Part shown: positions 1-11,917 of the stretch, in pieces
Numbering within the stretch: the first letter of the stretch is position 1
How the letters are laid out: each line of letters begins with the position of its first letter
Notes under the pieces: model-generated
What the model was told of the DNA's origin: nothing
Databases searched by the model: none
What the model saw: the letters and a program-made list of their open reading frames with translations, nothing else
Position numbers and translations under genes: made by a program
Assembly (NCBI RefSeq): GCF_945859685.1
Contig: NC_079148.1
Span: 88,417,007-88,481,006 of the forward strand
Source of the DNA: Eupeodes corollae
Taxonomy: Eukaryota > Arthropoda > Insecta > Diptera > Syrphidae
Length of the DNA stretch: 64,000 bases
Direction: 5' to 3'

Positions 1-941
1 AATATATTTTACAGGCACTAACGGGGTTATTACTCTTCTTAACATGTTTGAAGTTTAAGCACAGTAAGAGTGTTAGCAACATTGAAAAGAATTCAGGAGA
101 AGATTGATCTCAAAGTTTTAAATATTTGACTTTTGATGTGCGGTTAAAAATAGAATATATTTACTAAACTTGACAGTACGTCCGAAATTATAAGTTTAAA
201 AGTAAAATGACGAGCATCCTCGAAGTGCTAGTAATACGGCTGAATTGTTTGAGAGGAAATGCAACTGCATAATTTTACAGAACAATGTTTGTTAAAATAT
301 TAGTAAGACAACGCGAGACATTGAAAATCGTGTCGGTGTTAGAACGCTCTGATAGCACCTATCATTTCCAAAGATCCTTTTTGTATTCTGTCCCTAAACT
401 TGATTTAGGGACATTCACGCCAATATTCGAATTATATTTAATTAATGTTTAATAAATTACAGCCAAATCAGGAAGGAAGATCTAAGAAGAATTTTTGGCA
501 ATGTCAAATATGTGATCATTCCATAGGACACAAAACGAGTACTTAAGGGTATGTCTCCCGCAGAAGCGAACTCAGAACTCATGTAAATGAATTTGAATGT
601 ATTAGTGAAAGATCGTTACTCTCTTCATTATCAAATTCAAAATTTGAATTTCCAATTACTCTATATTTGCCTCTTGATCTTTTTTGTCTCTCAGAGCGAG
701 GGATATATTTCCGCACAAGCAGCCAATCAAAGAAATAAGAAACAGAACAACGTTGCATGATAAACCGGTTTTTTTTGGTATGTCTAATTAGGTAGATTTG
801 TTGTTGTCTTTTGCATATGGTTCGAATTTTATAAAGCAAGTGGGTATTTTGCTATCGAAGGAGATGTTTTTTTCTTGAATTTCTTTTTTTGGTCGACATT
901 TTCTAATTATTGAAAATACCTATTTTATTTTAATATTTTTT
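1..941. other. Gene-free AT-rich stretch
   Basis: No gene, RNA or transposase is recognisable here. A short stretch near 495-575 on + reads like a decayed C2H2 finger (a C-x2-C pair, then after an in-frame stop a run ending in Leu-Arg-Thr-His), but it is too short and broken to call. Confidence 0.4.
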
Positions 942-2702
942 TACTACCCATTGGAAATTATTGTAATGGGTCCGATTTGTCAAATTGAAAATTTTGACAT
1001 TTCTCGAGGTTTCAAGGTCCCTAGAGTCAAAATAAAAGGTTTTTAGAAACATGGCTGTGCGTGCGTGTGTACGTACGTTCGTACGTCCGAACTTTCGCGA
1101 CGTTTTTTTCGTCGTCCATAGCTCAAGAACCAGAAGAGATATCGACTTCAAATAAATTTTGTTATACAGATAATAAGGCAGAAAGCTGCAGAAAGGGCTC
1201 TCAAGAAAATTGCGTAGGTGTTTTTTTTACCATAGCAGTTTAAAAAAAAGGTGAAAATTTTAGATAACCCTAAATATCTTACGAACCAAAAACGCTAGAG
1301 ACTTGAATTAAATTTTATATAATATATTGTAACGTGATATCAACCAAGTATATTTTTTGAAAAAAATCCATTTAACGGTTTTTTTTATAAATCAAAAAAC
1401 TGAAAAAAAAATGTGTCACCTACCAAATTTTACGACTAAAATATGATTTCATCTCCAAAACGATTTTGTGCAACGAAAAATAATGTTTTTCAAATCTGAT
1501 AAAATTTTGAGAAAAATCGAATTGACAGTTTTTTTATAAAAAATAAAAACCTAAACAAAAATTAATAAAAGTTGGTAAAAATTGACTTTCGACTCAAATA
1601 TCTTTTCAAAACTTTGAGATATTGGCTTTAATTTACTTTTATCTTTCAAAAAATATTGTTGTCAACATTTAATAAAATTTTGAGAAAAGTCGAATTGACA
1701 GTTTGCTTACAAAAAATTAAAAACCGAAAAAAATTAACAAAAATTGGTAAAAATTGAATATCGATTCAAATATCTTTTCAAAAAGTTGAAATTTAGGCAT
1801 CAAACTTTTTTTATCTTATAAGAAATATTGTTATCATCAATGTTGAGAAAATTGAATTGACAGTTTTTTTATACAAAATAAAAATCTAAAAAACTTTACT
1901 CAAAGTTGGTAAAAATTGAATATCGATTCAAAACTCTTTTCATTTCATTTTTATATAAAAATCCAACAGTCCGTTTTTTCATAAAAAATAAAATCTACAA
2001 AAAATAGTACGCAAATTTGTTCAAAATTGATACGAGTACATATAGACAAACTTTTAAGCAAGACAAATTGACAGACGGGATGGGAAGTTATAAGTGTAGG
2101 TCACATCCCAGCATCTTTTTTGAAATAGTTTGACAGGATTGTGCACACTGATAACTTCCCATCACGTCTGTCGATTTGTCTTGCTTAAAAGTTTGTCTAT
2201 CAATTTTTAGCAAATTTGCGTTTTATTTTTTGTAGATTTTATTTTTATGAAAAAACGGACTGATGGATTTTTATATAAAAATCACTAAATATCGAAAACA
2301 ATATTTTCTGTGAAATAAAAAAAGTTTTGAAGCCAATATTTTTAATTTTTGAAAAGCTATTTGAGTCGAAAGTAAATGTTTACCAAGTTTTAGTATTGTT
2401 TTTTTTTTGAGTTTTATTTTTTGTAAAAAAAAACTGTCAATGAGATTTTCTTCAAATTTCTATCAAATGTTGAAAACAATATTTCATATAAGATAAAATT
2501 AGTTTGAATCCAATATTTCAAATTTTTGAAAAGATATTTGAGGTGAAAATCAATTTTTACCAACTTTTGTTAAATTTTTTTTAGGTTTTTAATTTTTTGT
2601 ACAAAAACTGTCAATTTGATTTTGTTCAAAATTTGACTGAATGTTCAAAATTTTCAATTTGACAAATCGGACCCATTATAATAACTTCGTATATGGGAAG
2701 TT
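942..2702. repeat. AT-rich inverted-repeat (foldback-like) element, two units head to head
   Basis: The two ends are inverted copies: a segment containing AATGGGTCCGATTTGTCAAA near 965-985 recurs in reverse complement near 2663-2682, and the outer ends resemble AACTTCCCAT. The centre is inverted as well: the tract around 2042-2092 matches the reverse complement of 2146-2200. Each arm has several diverged internal copies of an about 150-170 bp motif (an ACTGTCAATTCGATTTT core, then a poly(T)/poly(A)-rich stretch). A related single unit lies at 8581-9725 and another at 60615-61690. There is no coding capacity, and short ORFs here are by-products of the repeats. This may be a foldback-type DNA element or a non-autonomous element with satellite-like insides; the superfamily is not resolved. 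Confidence 0.75.
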
Positions 2703-4550
2703 AAAAAAATGCAATACCCAGGAGTGATAGTACGCAAAAAAAATCAAGAAAACAAAATATATGACAGCGAATTCACGATACCTACAATACCTCTTTACCC
2801 TTTTTTATACCTACAATACAATGTGCAACCACAAAACTTGCCGAAAGTTGAACCAAAAATCAAATTCTGCGTATTCGATTGACTCCGTAACACCCAAATC
2901 ACGATTCCATGACCTTACATCATACCACATACTAGAAAAAAAAATATTTCTAAGAAAAGTCTTTTTTTTGTTGTATTTTCTGTTATTGTATACCGCAAGC
3001 AAAACAAAGAATACAAAAACTAAATGAGTCCAACAACAAAAAAAAATCTAAGAGAGGATGGGCGGGCGCAATTCTTTTGCAAAGAATTCTCTTCTTGAGC
3101 GCTGAGATGCAGTGGCATTCTTGGGAACTGGAAACTTCATTGTGTGCGTTTACAAAGAAATTTGTTGTTAAAAAATGCAAAATAGACCTCTTTTATAAAA
3201 ATTAAATTAAATAAACAGTAGACGCAAGAACTTTTTACTTTTTTAAATAGAATAAACAAAATGCCAAAAAAAAATAAAAAAAATATTTTGCAATTATATA
3301 AACTCCCAATCCCTCACAATTGCACCACAAATGTTGTTATATTGAAATGCATTTTTAATTATGTTGCGACAAATATTTTTTTTTTTCAAAATCGATAGTA
3401 AGAGTAATATATATGGTCCTTTTTTTTAAAAAAAAAATTTAAACTAAAAAAATAAAAATCAGCTCGCCCCATGAATTCGCAAAAAATATTGAAAAAAAAA
3501 GAATGCATTTTGGATTTGTTGTCTAAAAAAGTTACTATAACTATTTGTTAAAAAAAAAATTTAAAAGCAAATATCTGAACATATATTTAGAATTTGAAAA
3601 AAAGTTAAATTGACTTAGCTAGCTGTTATACTTTGGAAGTTTTATCAAATATTGCACCTATGCCACAATGCAAATTTGCCCTATTTTTCATAGTTTTCTA
3701 CAATTTTTCTTGGAATAAATAAATAAATTAAAAAAAAAAGAAAATCGATGCTATTTATAAAAATTTATTGTTTTTTGGAAAAAAATATAAAAAAAATAAA
3801 AAATTATATTTTACACACTGCCCCATTGATTTTCGCAAGTAACTACCTGAATTTAATGATTTTTTAGTGATTCTAGTGCTGTTAAGGAACAAACAATTTT
3901 TTTTAATTTTTTATTCCTTTATACATATTTAGCCCAATATATTTTCAATCAAAACCCGTTTATTTCGTTTAAATATTTAAAAAAATGTGAACGCTACAAA
4001 GCTAAGATCAAAGCACCAATCAATTTTTTTGCATGCGACATGCCCTTAAAGCTGATTTGTCTCCTCAACGCAAGTGCCACTCATGAATGACGTTTTAACG
4101 ACAGAAAACAGTATTGAGTACTGCATTGTACTGCAAAGCAAATTGGCTTTATAATCGTGCTTAAACAAAAATGTCCCTGTGAAGATGAGGACATTGTAGT
4201 ATTTTTTGTCTTAATTTCTTGTGATGCAAGAATTTCTTTTGTGAAATATGTTTGATCAGTTGTTTAAAAATATTCTTTATTCAAATAAAATGTCACAGTA
4301 CCTGAAGGATTTAAATATATACTTCCGTATCATTTTTCAAACTTCGGATTCGTTATCAGTCCAATACATTTTGTTTTATGTTTGCGAAAATTTCACATCT
4401 TTTTTTTAAATTTTGGTCAAGTGGATCCCAACAAATTTTTTTGGTTCATAAATTTTAAACAATTGGATAACATTCTCCTTGCCCCACTCACTCACTTTCA
4501 GCTTCTTGAATGCTTGGGAAACAAAGTTTTGCATTCATTTAGTACCCGTG
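2703..4550. other. Gene-free AT-rich stretch with poly(A)/poly(T) tracts
   Basis: Homopolymer-rich sequence without recognisable coding potential or a repeat shared with the rest of the window. The ORFs present are short and low in complexity. Confidence 0.5.
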
Positions 4551-4796
4551 GCGTGATGATTTGTGCGTAGGACTGTCATGCCAGAGGTCTTTGATTCAAT
4601 CCCTGTCTATTCCATTTTCACGAGTACTGCCTCTTGCGAGTAATTGACAAATCCTCCAAAAATATTTTTCGCCATGAGGAGTGCTTTCTCAAATAAGCCG
4701 TTTAGATTCGACTCAAAACTGTAGTTGCTCTCCATCCCTTACAACATTATTTGAACACAGTCCTAGTTCTCCACGGACTGTTGCACCAACTTATTT
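4551..4796 (+). repeat. tRNA-derived SINE copy (family A)
   Basis: The head resembles a tRNA gene with a B box GATTCAATCCC at 4593-4603 and an A-box-like TGGCGTGATGAT upstream, as expected for an internal RNA polymerase III promoter. The body (AATTGACAAATCCTCC near 4642, a tract around AAATAAGCCGTTTAGATTCG, then CCATCCCT) is shared with copies at 36008-36200 (+) and 29755-29955 (-). It encodes no protein and would depend on a LINE for movement. It is diverged, so probably old. Confidence 0.65.
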
Positions 4797-4799
4797 GTT

Positions 4800-6660
4800 T
4801 ATTTCAATATAAAAACTAAGTCATGAAGATAAATTTGGTATTAAACAAAACACAGAATTAGGTTTTCAAACTTATCCAAAATATTAACTTCCCACAACTA
4901 AATCCTAGATTCGATACTAACTGGTATTACTCGTACAAATCCTGAATGTACATATGTGCAAATTTAATACTAACGACTTACTCACTTAAATTCTTGATTA
5001 AAGAAATCATTAACAACGCAAGATAATCTTACCATCCCACAGTCGTTGATATGAACCACACAACGGGACCAATATTCACTCTAAGACATCACAGTCTATA
5101 AGATTTGTCATAAAATTCGTTGCCTTGTATATGTCCATATAAGGCAACTAAAATCTTATCTTCAGATCACAATGAAGTTGATGGGATTGGTAATCTTGAA
5201 ATCCATGTCCTTAAACCGCTTGTTGCTTCATCATCTGCCCATCGCATATTATAATTATCTAAGCAGCTTTATACAAATTTAGTCAGCCGTGCAGTCCAAA
5301 ATCCTTAAACATGTTTAAAAGAACCGAAACCCATCTTGTCTTGTACCCGTACCTTACCTACCTACCCAATCTGAGAACAAGGTCTTTCATAATAAATAGC
5401 TAGTTTAAATTTTTGTGTAGTAACACAATAAAATCCAGAGCAGATGGATGTTCTAGATAATAGAAAAGTAACGTACTCAATTTCAATGGGTGCTGTAACA
5501 ATCGCTGTAACATCCGCTTTAAAACTATGCATACCAACCAAAAACTTATTCAACATGATGATATTCCAGTTTTATACATATTTTGTATACTTTTATTTAA
5601 ATATTATTGTTCCCAATTCTATTGACATCAAAATCCCAGCTGAAATACATCATACAACATAGCATATGATAACAAGTTGACCATGGACTATCAACTATCA
5701 ACCATTGGACGGGCAGCTTCATTGAACTCTTGGCCTAGGACTCTTTGCTTTATTCAAACCTACCGGTTTTTTCGGTTGGCACATTTGCATGTGCTCTTTG
5801 AAAACGATTGTTTAATGTATTCTAAAAGCCTGAGAACAGTTTTTGCGAGTTACTTGAATTAAAAATCCGTGAAACCGAAACTGGACCACCCCAGTGCGGA
5901 CAACCTCAAATGTCAAATCCCATAAACAATTTGCCTACGAAATTACCTCTTAAAAAAATCTTTCAATCCTGTTACCATGAGTCCATCGGGATCAGCTCAC
6001 CCCACAAATCAGGAGTCAGAGAGGTTTTCTGTACCCACAAAACTTTTTGTACCAGGGTCGAGAATTTTGAGAATTTTGTACATGAAAAGTGTACATATAT
6101 GTACATACGTCCCCTTGCATTAGTCTTTTCAAAGAATTTCAAACGGATTTTCAGTTAATAACAAAGGTGGTATTATGTACCTAATCACCTATATACGAGT
6201 ACACTTCGATAACGTCCTGGTAGTTTATATCAAGATTAACTACTTACTTAAACTATTTGGAATTATTTATGTATTGGTTATTTATATAATTCTTATATTG
6301 TTCCCATAGGTAAAAGTACCAAATATACTTCTGCTAAGCTCGTTTTATGTTCTCAGGGTTTTTGACGTACCTACATTAGGCATAAGTGATGTGAAAAGTG
6401 GCGCTAAAAAGGCAGAAGTTTAAGTGTCCTAGATCAAAATTGTATGATTAGCCACAGCGAAATCATGATTTTTTCATACAAAAAAAAATGGCTAAGCCCC
6501 ATCAAAGAAAGTGTTAAATAGCTAACTCTTGTAGAATTATTAAGGTGTTAATAGGACAAACCGAATAGACTATATGGAGTGGGATTCCTATAATTAAACA
6601 TTGAAAGAAACACATTTTAGACAAGATAATTTTCTCAATTAGTCTTGACATACAAAATAC
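4800..6660. other. Gene-free stretch, no recognised features
   Basis: Only short unrelated ORFs. I see no repeat match within the window and no domain. Confidence 0.4.
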
Positions 6661-8415
6661 AAAAATGGCCATAATCCAAACATACGCAACAAGAGCTAAT
6701 ACAACTGACGAAGAACTTGAAACCTTTTACAAAAATTTAGAGCAGGTTTATGAAGAAACAAATACTGAAATAATGTATGCAAAACTTGGGACATTGAGTG
6801 AAAGAGAAGACCACCTTTTTTAAATTTTGGACATTGAGTAATAATCGTGGGATAGAGCTTATTTAACGGAAATTATACGATCCTATAATAAAACTCTGAA
6901 GAATAAAATAGACGAATGACAATATTCATATGACATTATAACGACTACTGCAAAACACTTATGGGCCTTGCACATGAGAGCGAACAACGAATGAACGAAC
7001 GGACGAACTAACGAGATTTTACACATTTCAAAAAGTCAATTTAAAACAAAAACACATTTAAATTATAAGAAACCAATTGGCACTAATGTTAGGATAATAA
7101 AATTTGCATTTTGTTCCCTAAAACAAGACAATTTTGTAAAAACAATTTAGTAGTAACGAATTGCAGTGTGGTTGCTACGAACTGTTAAACTCTATTCGCG
7201 TTCCACATACCATCCACACTGCAACGGATAAATTAACGCTCAACTTAACCTCAAAATTATTCCACTCTTGTTTTGTTTGTTGAAAACGGTAATAATAATT
7301 TGACAATTCGTCGCTGTTTGCGAATAGAAATAAAGCTCATGTGAAATAAAAGTCAAAATATGCGAACATCCACAGTTCGCAGTTCGTTGGTCATATGCAA
7401 GATGCTTTATGGAGCCAAGTTGAAGGAAAACTGACAGTATATCAAGTGAAATAAAAAAACTCATCAACCGACGAGAAATTCTTAGACAAATAAACAATCC
7501 TACAAAAACAGAAACAAATTGACAGATTTTAAGACAAATTATCAAGAACAAAACAAAAGAGGATGTGCAAAAATTTGACGAAAAAAAAATAAAAGAAATT
7601 CTTAGGAAATATATAATAAAAAGCAAACAACTTCATTAGCAATGAAAAGGAATAGATATAGTATCATGGAAACAATAAACTAAAATCTAAAACCAAGATC
7701 AAACGAAACAGCTTCGAATTTCATTGAATCACTATTGAATTCAAACAATGACATTGCCTTGCAATTTGACCATTTTAACGAAACTGACGTATCATCTTCG
7801 ATTAATAGTTTAAAAACTGAACAAAAAATGGAGGCAGTGATGGAATCGAATCTGAAATGCTAAAATATGACAAGCAAGCTCTGACACCAGTAATAACAAA
7901 ACTTTTTGATTCTTTACTGACCCACCAAAGAATACTTAGACATTGGTGACAAAGTCTTCACAAGAAGAGAAACAAAAATCACATGAAAAGTTACAAACCT
8001 GTAAGCCTTATATCGAAAATCCACAAACTTAAAACTGTGCAAGCAAGGACCCAACAATGAATGACAATCAAGCAGTATTCAGAGAAGGCTTTTCAACTAC
8101 TGACTATCTTCGGACAAAAGCTAATTAAAAAACAAACTTTATTCCAAAAACCAATTTGCTTCTATGTTCTCGACTTCGTAAAACTTGTTGACAGCACTAA
8201 GGAATCAAAAAATTTAACCTACCTTTATCACGACGTTCAAAAACTTATACAAGAATAACACCGCTAAAGTAAAAACAGAAGAAATAGGAAAAAAAATTCC
8301 TTTAAATGGAGGAGTTCGACAAGGTGACCTCATGTCACCGCTACTGTTTTCTGCCGTACTAGAAGATATTTTTCAAAGACTAGAATGGAAAAATAAATAT
8401 GGTATAAAATAAATG
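6661..8415 (+). pseudogene. Decayed RTE-like LINE (endonuclease and reverse transcriptase), split by a MITE
   Basis: Reading frames around 6665-6830 look like the end of an apurinic endonuclease domain (Gln-Thr-Tyr-Ala followed by a Glu-rich Phe-Tyr helix). From 7420 on come the charged endonuclease-RT linker and pieces of reverse transcriptase: SYKPVSLISKIHKL near 7984 (with a frame break), a YVLDFVKLVDS block near 8164 in the position of the LINE motif that carries the first catalytic Asp, and GGVRQGDLMSPLLFSAVLED near 8312-8370. There are many stops and frameshifts, and the catalytic YADD region is missing because the copy stops near 8415. The hAT-like MITE at 6965-7405 interrupts it. Assignment to the RTE clade rests on the overall motif pattern. 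Confidence 0.65.
6965..7405. mobile_element. hAT-like MITE (family B, copy 1)
   Basis: It shares nearly its whole length with 9831-10304, including GTAGTAACGAATTGCA and CCACATACCATCCACACTGC. The ends are imperfect inverted repeats (GCCTTGCACATGAGAG at the left; the right end read in reverse complement is GCATCTTGCATATGA). It is flanked by ACTTATGG and CTTTATGG (6 of 8 matching), as expected for an 8 bp hAT-type target duplication. It sits inside an RTE-like LINE relic and so is younger than it. It encodes no transposase. Confidence 0.7.
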
Positions 8416-8580
8416 AGGACTAATTAAACAATCTAGGATTGCGATTTGTTGTTCTTATTTTAGATTCAGCAGCACAGATACAGACAATGATGAATCGACT
8501 CTCTTAGACTTGTAGACAAGATGCACTGATTTAAACTTGACCGTAAAAGTACACATCTTATTGGAAAATAGTAATAAAAG

Positions 8581-9725
8581 AAGCTAGGATGTGGTCCACA
8601 CTGATAACTTTCCATTCCTGGTGTCGATTCGTCTTGCTTAAAACTTTAACAAAATATTTGTAAAAATATTGTGTGTGAGACATGTAAATAATTTGAAGCC
8701 AATATCTTTTTTGTACATCTAAAGGCCCAACTATAATAGGCATAAGCTAGCATATGCGCGCATAAGTAAATGTGGGAATACAAGAATCTCAATTCGAGTG
8801 AACACAATGGAGTCTAGCTCCGTTTCGTTCAATTTTTCTCAGTTTCGTGGACTTAAGCAAACTTAAGCAAGAGCGGTCCTAGTCGCTCGCCTCATAAGTA
8901 AAATCTGACATGTAGATACGTGAAACTTAAGTGAATTTTCGTTGGGTTTTTGACATAAGCTTATGTTTGCTTATGCCTATTATAGTTGGGCCTTAACACT
9001 CGAGTCAAAAACCATTGCTTCTCCGTTTTCTTGTTGTCTTAGTAAGTTTTTGTATTTTGTCAAAAAAAGTTGTCAGTTGAATTTTTCTAAGAAATTAACT
9101 AAAAATTGCATATGATGAAATAGGTTGATTTCATTATCTATATTTCTGTTTAGTAGATTTTTAGTCAAAATCAGATTTTTACTAATTTTAGTAGCATATC
9201 TTGAAAGTCTTTCTTATTTCTTACACAAACAAATACAAATTGTTTTTTTTTTTTTGAGTCACCAATTTTTAGTAATATTTTTTTTAGGTTTTTATTTTTT
9301 GTAAAAAAAACTGTCAATTCGATTTTTTAAAAACGTCATTTTTAGTTGCATAAAATAAATTTGGAGATAAAACTATTTGTTTCCGTAAAATATTCGAGGT
9401 GACAGTAATTTTGTTTTAAATTTTTTTGGTGTATACAAATTTAACTAGTTTTTTTATTACGTCACAATAGATAATATAAAATTTAATTAAAGTCACTAGC
9501 GTTACTGGTTTGTGAAATATTTTAGGTTAACCAAAATGTTCTCTTTTTTTAAATCGCTATGGCTAAAAAAAAACAACTACTCAATTTTCTTGAACATCCT
9601 TTCTGGCTCTTTTTGCATTATTATCTCTATAACTAAATTTATTTGAAGTCAATATCTTCACTGGTTCTGGATATGGACGACGAACAAAGCTTCCCGAAAG
9701 TACGGACATACGGACGTACGAGTTT
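8581..9725 (+). repeat. AT-rich inverted-repeat family, single unit
   Basis: It starts with the family end motif (CACACTGATAACTTTCCAT near 8599) and ends with a tract matching the reverse complement of 1063-1230 (GACGACGAACAAAGC, then CGGACGTACG). In between are the diverged internal motifs with ACTGTCAATTCGATTTTT. A Harbinger-like MITE has been inserted at 8723-8993. It is non-coding. Confidence 0.65.
8723..8993. mobile_element. Harbinger-like MITE with TAA target duplication
   Basis: A 271 bp element with perfect terminal inverted repeats of about 25 bp, beginning AGGCCCAACTATAATAGG and repeated in reverse complement at the right end. It is flanked on both sides by TAA (8720-8722 and 8994-8996), the 3 bp TWA-type duplication of PIF/Harbinger elements. 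There is no coding capacity. It has inserted into the AT-rich repeat unit 8581-9725. The good match of the ends suggests a fairly recent insertion. Confidence 0.8.
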
Positions 9726-9830
9726 GGCATTACTTACGGTGTTCAACGCCAAATGTCATTTCGCTTGTGTGGAATGCATCCATTTATCGACATTTGTCGT
9801 TATACAGTTATTTTCTGTATTGCGTTAAGT

Positions 9831-10304
9831 GCCTTGCACATGAGAGCGAACAACGAATGAACGATGGACGAAAAAACGGGATTTTACACATTTCAAAAAG
9901 TCAATTTAAAACAAAAACACATTTAAATTATAAAAAACCACTAATGTTAGGATAATAAAATTTGCATTTTGTTCTCTAAAATAAAAAATGTTTGTAAGAA
10001 AAATTTGGTAGTAACGAATTGCACTAAGGTTGCTACGAACTGTCAAACTCTATTCGCGTCCCACATACCATCCACACTGCTACGAATAAATCGTTCGCGC
10101 AGTTCTCAAAATATTATACAACTCTTGTTTTGTTTTTGTTTTTTGTTTTTGTGTGAAAGATCATGGTTGAGGAAAATATGGAGAAAAGGGAAAATCAATT
10201 CGTAGCTGGCTGCGAATAGATATAAAGCCTATTTGAAAGAAAAGTCAAAATATGTGAACATGCACAGTGCGCAGTTCGTAGTTCGTAGCTCATGGGCAGG
10301 ATGC
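9831..10304. mobile_element. hAT-like MITE (family B, copy 2)
   Basis: Second copy of the 6965-7405 element, with the same orientation and order of blocks. It starts GCCTTGCACATGAGAGCGAA and ends GGGCAGGATGC. Flanking sequences (TTAAGT and TTTAGT) are similar but not identical, so the target duplication is only tentative. A short stretch near 10160 reads as a small open frame, but the other copy does not keep it. Confidence 0.65.
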
Positions 10305-11420
10305 TTTAGTCGTCGTGGATCATATGGAGGGAATTGAAAGAATGGCAAAAAGTTTTATGAGAGAAGTCTGCATAAGTCACAAACAAAAAGTCGACTGTTA
10401 CTTCTTGGCCAAGGAATTAAATATATAGATAGTATTGGACCACCAACATGACATAAAGTAAAAAAATTGTTAAATTTTTATGAAAATATGTAAAAAAAAA
10501 CATTTTTAATGCTTATTTTTTTATTTAATGTTTAGAAAAAAAGAAACCTATCATTTTGCTGCTCATAAACTATTTTCCTTCCCATCCACACCAGTCCACG
10601 ATGTCACCGCTTCTAAATCGCCTTCAAATGATGGTGACTTCCACTGAAATGTCTGAAATTCTGCATCATGAACAAAATTGGCCAAACCATACATTTTTAA
10701 GAAGTTCTGTTTGTGAAAGCATTTCCATACAATTTTTGGAATCTAAATTTAAATAAACTCAATTTTCTTCACTTAATAAAGGAACTTTTAGATACTTAAA
10801 CGGCTGCATATTGATTTAAAAATTTCAATTAGTAATTTATTTGCCAAAATTCTTATATTATGTGTTGAGTTTGGAATTTAGATTTGTAATGTGTTGAGTG
10901 CAATTTAATTTTAAAACTTTACTAACTTGATAATTTGTTTGAATATTAGAATTTATTTTATTATTACAAAGTTTCTAAAAATTAAACCAAGTAAGGGTTG
11001 TTTAAATTGTTTAATACTTTTGTTTTATGTCCTCTTAAGTAATAACCTCTGTAAATCTGAAATTAGTAGTAGGTATTAGACACATAGCATTAGTGCAGCC
11101 TAATTAGTTAGAAAGGAGGTGTCCCAAACATCTAGCGATATTTTTGGTGAAGTCCATCGCATATGCAAATTAATAGGTTAGAGATGCACATACCGTTCAG
11201 TTCCATTGATGCTAGCGCCACTCATAAACAGTGGCAAGAGGGATAAAAAGGCGTTTGAACTATCAAGTTTAATACTCTTACTTGGTCTCATCATATATAA
11301 ACATCAAAGAGTTCATGAAATAAAGAAACCGTGAAACTATCAGGCAAGTTTGAATTTTCAGCGATCTGCCTTTCTCATTAGAGCCAAATGTGGGAGTTTC
11401 ATTGTGGAGGAATTCTTTAT
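10305..11420. other. Gene-free stretch
   Basis: An open frame at 10322-10426 and another at 10556-10756 show no domain I recognise. They lie next to a MITE and may be decayed transposon coding sequence, but I cannot support this. Confidence 0.35.
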
Positions 11421-11765
11421 GGCTGAAACACAAACACGTTTCAGCTTCGGCTTGACCTGACGTTTACGAGTTCAGTCATAGGAATTCAATGCATGCTATC
11501 ACAATAAAGCTTCGACCTCACTTTTCGTTTGACAATCGTAAGGAAAAGAACGTAATGTTACTCCAAACGGAAGCTCTAGATTCAAATTTGCTGAAAAATT
11601 GCTTTGTCTGTCAGCTCCACAACTATAAAAAAATCAACAAAAAAATACATTTCCTTTTGGACTGATTACCATTGGTTATTATAAAAATGTCATTCAAAGC
11701 AACCTCGAAGCAGGCCCTTCGTAACGCACACGACGCCGAAGCTGAAGTGTGTTTGTGTTTCAGCC
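11421..11765. mobile_element. MITE with GGCTGAAACACAAACACG ends (family C, copy 1)
   Basis: Terminal inverted repeats GGCTGAAACACAAACACG at the left and the matching GTGTTTGTGTTTCAGCC at the right. Subterminal blocks shared in inverted orientation with 42952-43422 include GAATTCAATGCATGCTATCACAA and CGGAAGCTCTAGAT. It encodes no protein. No convincing target duplication is seen, so the superfamily is open. Confidence 0.75.
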
Positions 11766-11917
11766 ATTATGTATTTTTCGATATCGCCTGCCTTTGGAAC
11801 AAGCCGGCGGACTCTGCTCTACAATCTTTTTGCTGTTTAGATCTTGTTTAAATTTGAGTCTGATACTTTTAAAAATGTTTGGGATAAAAGTTTTCCTTCC
11901 CAAAAGAATCATACTAA

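Noticed and set aside
495..575. Possible decayed C2H2 finger
   Set aside because: Only one Cys pair and one His-containing block, separated by a stop; too little to distinguish from chance.
7240..7626. Hydrophobic 128-codon ORF on -
   Set aside because: It overlaps the end of a MITE and the antisense of an RTE-like LINE linker; Phe/Ile richness comes from antisense poly(A)-rich sequence.
10556..10756. 66-codon ORF next to a MITE
   Set aside because: No domain and not kept in the other copy of the MITE's surroundings.
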